Below are positions 42,899-44,406 of a stretch of DNA of 44,406 nt, piece after piece. Every line of letters starts with the position of its first letter. The stretch's first letter is position 1. The translations under genes and the position numbers were made by a program. A model generated the notes under the pieces. The model saw only the letters and a list, made by a program, of their open reading frames with translations. It did not search any database and was not told the origin of the DNA. Location of the stretch: the NCBI GenBank assembly GCA_017936785.1, contig JAGBEV010000050.1, positions 1 to 44,406 of the forward strand, written 5' to 3'. The stretch comes from Lachnospiraceae bacterium (GTDB lineage: Bacteria > Bacillota > Clostridia > Lachnospirales > Lachnospiraceae).

Positions 42899-43834
42899 AT
42901 GAAAAAGAAAACCATTTATGAGATAAATTCATTATATCGGGATAATTTCCGGGTAACAGGATATGAATTTGGGAAAGGAAAAAAGTCCGTCTGTATCGTG
43001 GGCAGCATCCGCGGCAATGAGATCCAGCAGCTTTATACCTGCTCCCAGTTAGTGAAGCGGTTAAAGAAAATGGAAGAAGAGGGAAAATTAAAGAAGGGGC
43101 ATAAGATTTTGGTTGTTCCTTCCATCAATCCTTATTCCATGAATATTAAAAAGCGTTTCTGGTCTACGGATAATACGGATATTAACAGAATGTTTCCCGG
43201 ATATAGTCTGGGTGAAACAACCCAGCGGATCGCGGCAGGGGTATTTGAAGTCATCAAGGACTATGAGTATGGTATGCAGTTTGCATCTTTTTATATGCCG
43301 GGTACATTTACGCCTCATATCCGTATGATGAAAGCTGGCTTTGAAAATGTGGAACTTGCTAAGGAATTTGGTATGCCTTATGTGGTTCTTAGGAATACCA
43401 GACCTTATGATACGACTACATTGAATTATAACTGGCAGGTATGGGAAACCAATGCTTTCAGTATTTATACCACTACCACGGCAGAAGTGGATAAGGAAAG
43501 TGCGGGGATGGCAATCCGCAGTATCCTGACTTTTTTATCCAAAGAAGGTATTGTAGAGTATCATGGTCATGACGGGTATCAGTCTCTTGTTGTGGAGGAT
43601 ACGGATATGATCCCGGTCAGGACAAAGGTTGCAGGAATTTTTGAAAGTGAAGTGAAGGTAGGAGCAGAAGTTTATAAAGGACAGGTTCTTGCAAAGGTCA
43701 TTGATCCATATGAAGGAGAAGTGACAGAAGTTTTAACGGCACCGGTGGATGGAATGGTATTTTTCGCACATAACGATCCGCTGACTTATGCGGATACGGC
43801 AGTGTTTAAGCTGGTGGCGGGAGAAGCGTTGTAG
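42899..43834 (+). CDS. M14-like paralogue lacking zinc-ligand histidines
   Basis: This 311-residue protein resembles its neighbour in fold landmarks (NRMFPGYSLGETTQRIAA; APVDGMVFFAHNDPL). The first metal site reads GSIRGNE instead of GxHGxE, so the His is Arg38 while Glu41 remains. The DIHAS position reads MQFASFY, so the second His is Phe. It is probably not a zinc hydrolase and could be a regulatory or binding subunit of the active paralogue. An in-frame ATG at 42890 has poor spacing to GGAAAGG; 42899 fits better. Confidence 0.82.
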   Translation: MKKKTIYEINSLYRDNFRVTGYEFGKGKKSVCIVGSIRGNEIQQLYTCSQLVKRLKKMEEEGKLKKGHKILVVPSINPYSMNIKKRFWSTDNTDINRMFPGYSLGETTQRIAAGVFEVIKDYEYGMQFASFYMPGTFTPHIRMMKAGFENVELAKEFGMPYVVLRNTRPYDTTTLNYNWQVWETNAFSIYTTTTAEVDKESAGMAIRSILTFLSKEGIVEYHGHDGYQSLVVEDTDMIPVRTKVAGIFESEVKVGAEVYKGQVLAKVIDPYEGEVTEVLTAPVDGMVFFAHNDPLTYADTAVFKLVAGEAL

Positions 43835-43861
43835 GATGTGTTTTAAATAAAGGTTGTGGTG

Positions 43862-44092
43862 GCAGAAAAAATTGTTGTTTGCTTTTTTGTGCTGAGCTGC
43901 AAAGTGGGAGTTTTCTAACAGAATGAATGAAAGCTGTGGAAAGCGGTCGGGGCGCCGTCAAGCGGCATCCGTGCCGCGAGACGGCTAAACAGCCCGTCCA
44001 TGGGCTGTTTCCCCTGGGGTATCGGATCATTCTGTAAGAAAACTTCCACTTTGCAGCATAAGCACAGAAAAGCAAACAACAATTTTTTCTGC
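43862..44092. mobile_element. MITE-like element with long terminal inverted repeats
   Basis: The left arm at 43862-43926 and the right arm at 44027-44092 are inverted copies of 65 and 66 bases that match at about nine of ten positions. The roughly 100-base centre contains nested hairpins: GCCGTC (43954-43959) with GACGGC (43980-43985), GCGGCA (43962-43967) with TGCCGC (43972-43977), and AAACAGCCC (43987-43995) with GGGCTGTTT (44002-44010). No transposase gene is present. No clear target-site duplication is seen. It follows the M14-like paralogue and could also end that transcript. Confidence 0.75.
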
Positions 44093-44219
44093 ATTTACAT
44101 GTTCTTTAAAAATCGGGATTTGTAAATTTGAAGGAAAAAATAGTAGTTTATAATCACTTATAAAACAAGCTTTAATCACTCTTCACTATAAACATTAAGC
44201 ACTCCATAATATTTTCCCA

Positions 44220-44406
44220 CTAAACTGTCATCTCTTGTATACTTTCCAACATCTTCAATTCCATATCTACTACAATATATTTATGGTTAATATCCCTTAC
44301 AGCCAGTAAGGAATTATCCATCTTATTGCTTAAGCTGTATAATGATGGAGCAATCGGTATATCGGCTTCCTTTCCTGGACTTCGCGTCCGTTTTTGAGAC
44401 TGATAA
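44220..44406 (-). CDS. C-terminal part of an unknown protein, cut by the window edge
   Basis: The minus-strand frame is open from the right edge for 61 codons and stops at 44220-44222. The sequence reads plausibly as protein (SLSNKMDNSLLAVRDINHKY and IVVDMELKMLESIQEM), with an amphipathic C-terminal helix. I do not recognise the family. The N-terminus lies outside the window, so reality and function are uncertain. The stretch 44093-44219 shows nothing recognisable. Confidence 0.4.
   Translation of the reverse strand, partial: YQSQKRTRSPGKEADIPIAPSLYSLSNKMDNSLLAVRDINHKYIVVDMELKMLESIQEMTV

Noticed and set aside
1-44406. CRISPR array, tRNA or rRNA genes, prophage or integrase.
   Set aside because: No regularly spaced direct repeats, cloverleaf-like sequences, rRNA segments, phage structural genes or integrase motifs were seen in the window.

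Overview
The window looks like a chromosomal segment of a low-to-moderate G+C Gram-positive anaerobe of the class Clostridia, most likely a member of the Lachnospiraceae. This rests on gene order (rplP to rplQ, then the ECF transporter genes, truA, rplM and rpsI), strong AGGAGG-type ribosome binding sites, an extended L17, a KOW-domain protein between map and infA, and the protein families in the right half. The species cannot be named from the sequence.

Bases 1-11982 carry the distal part of the S10 operon and the spc and alpha operons: rplP (cut by the window edge), rpmC, rpsQ, rplN, rplX, rplE, rpsZ, rpsH, rplF, rplR, rpsE, rpmD, rplO, secY, adk, map, a KOW-domain gene, infA, rpmJ, rpsM, rpsK, rpsD, rpoA and rplQ, closed by an intrinsic terminator. 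Three non-coding insertions in this otherwise standard block stand out: two tandem hairpins with compensatory base changes between rpsH and rplF, a promoter plus multi-hairpin leader around rpmJ-rpsM, and a 59-base-period duplication before rplQ.

Bases 11983-19518 are an accessory block between rplQ and ecfA1, genes often adjacent in relatives. It holds a nested-hairpin element, a small XRE regulator divergent from a lipoprotein gene with a palindromic operator inside the promoter, an Rpn/YhgA-like nuclease-transposase relative, an HXXEE membrane protein divergent from a TetR regulator, an acyltransferase-3, a zinc-ribbon/DUF2007-like protein, two small unknowns and an M15 D,D-carboxypeptidase. 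Bases 19519-24646 return to the conserved order: ecfA1, ecfA2, ecfT, truA, an inserted DUF4375 gene, then rplM and rpsI with their own promoter, leader and terminator.

Bases 24647-37050 contain a probable type I toxin-antitoxin locus (29-residue holin-like toxin with an antisense RNA), a 760-residue protein of unknown function with a cyclic-nucleotide-binding-like N-terminus, a DUF1266-DUF2185 fusion, a PurF-like protein lacking the glutaminase cysteine, a hybrid histidine kinase ending in an HPt domain, a response regulator with a degenerate first receiver, a LysM-GH18 enzyme, a cobalamin-binding radical SAM protein and a VanZ-family protein. A large lipoprotein follows at 37147.

Bases 38858-43834 form the most interesting unit. 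A promoter and an early terminator-like hairpin precede five co-directional genes: a circularly permuted ATP-grasp enzyme, an alpha-E protein, a transglutaminase-like cysteine peptidase, an M14/aspartoacylase-type zinc hydrolase with its metal ligands, and a paralogue that has lost the two histidine ligands. This suggests synthesis and trimming of an unknown peptide-like amide product. A 231-base MITE-like element with 65-66 base terminal inverted repeats follows, and the window ends in a cut-off reading frame on the minus strand.
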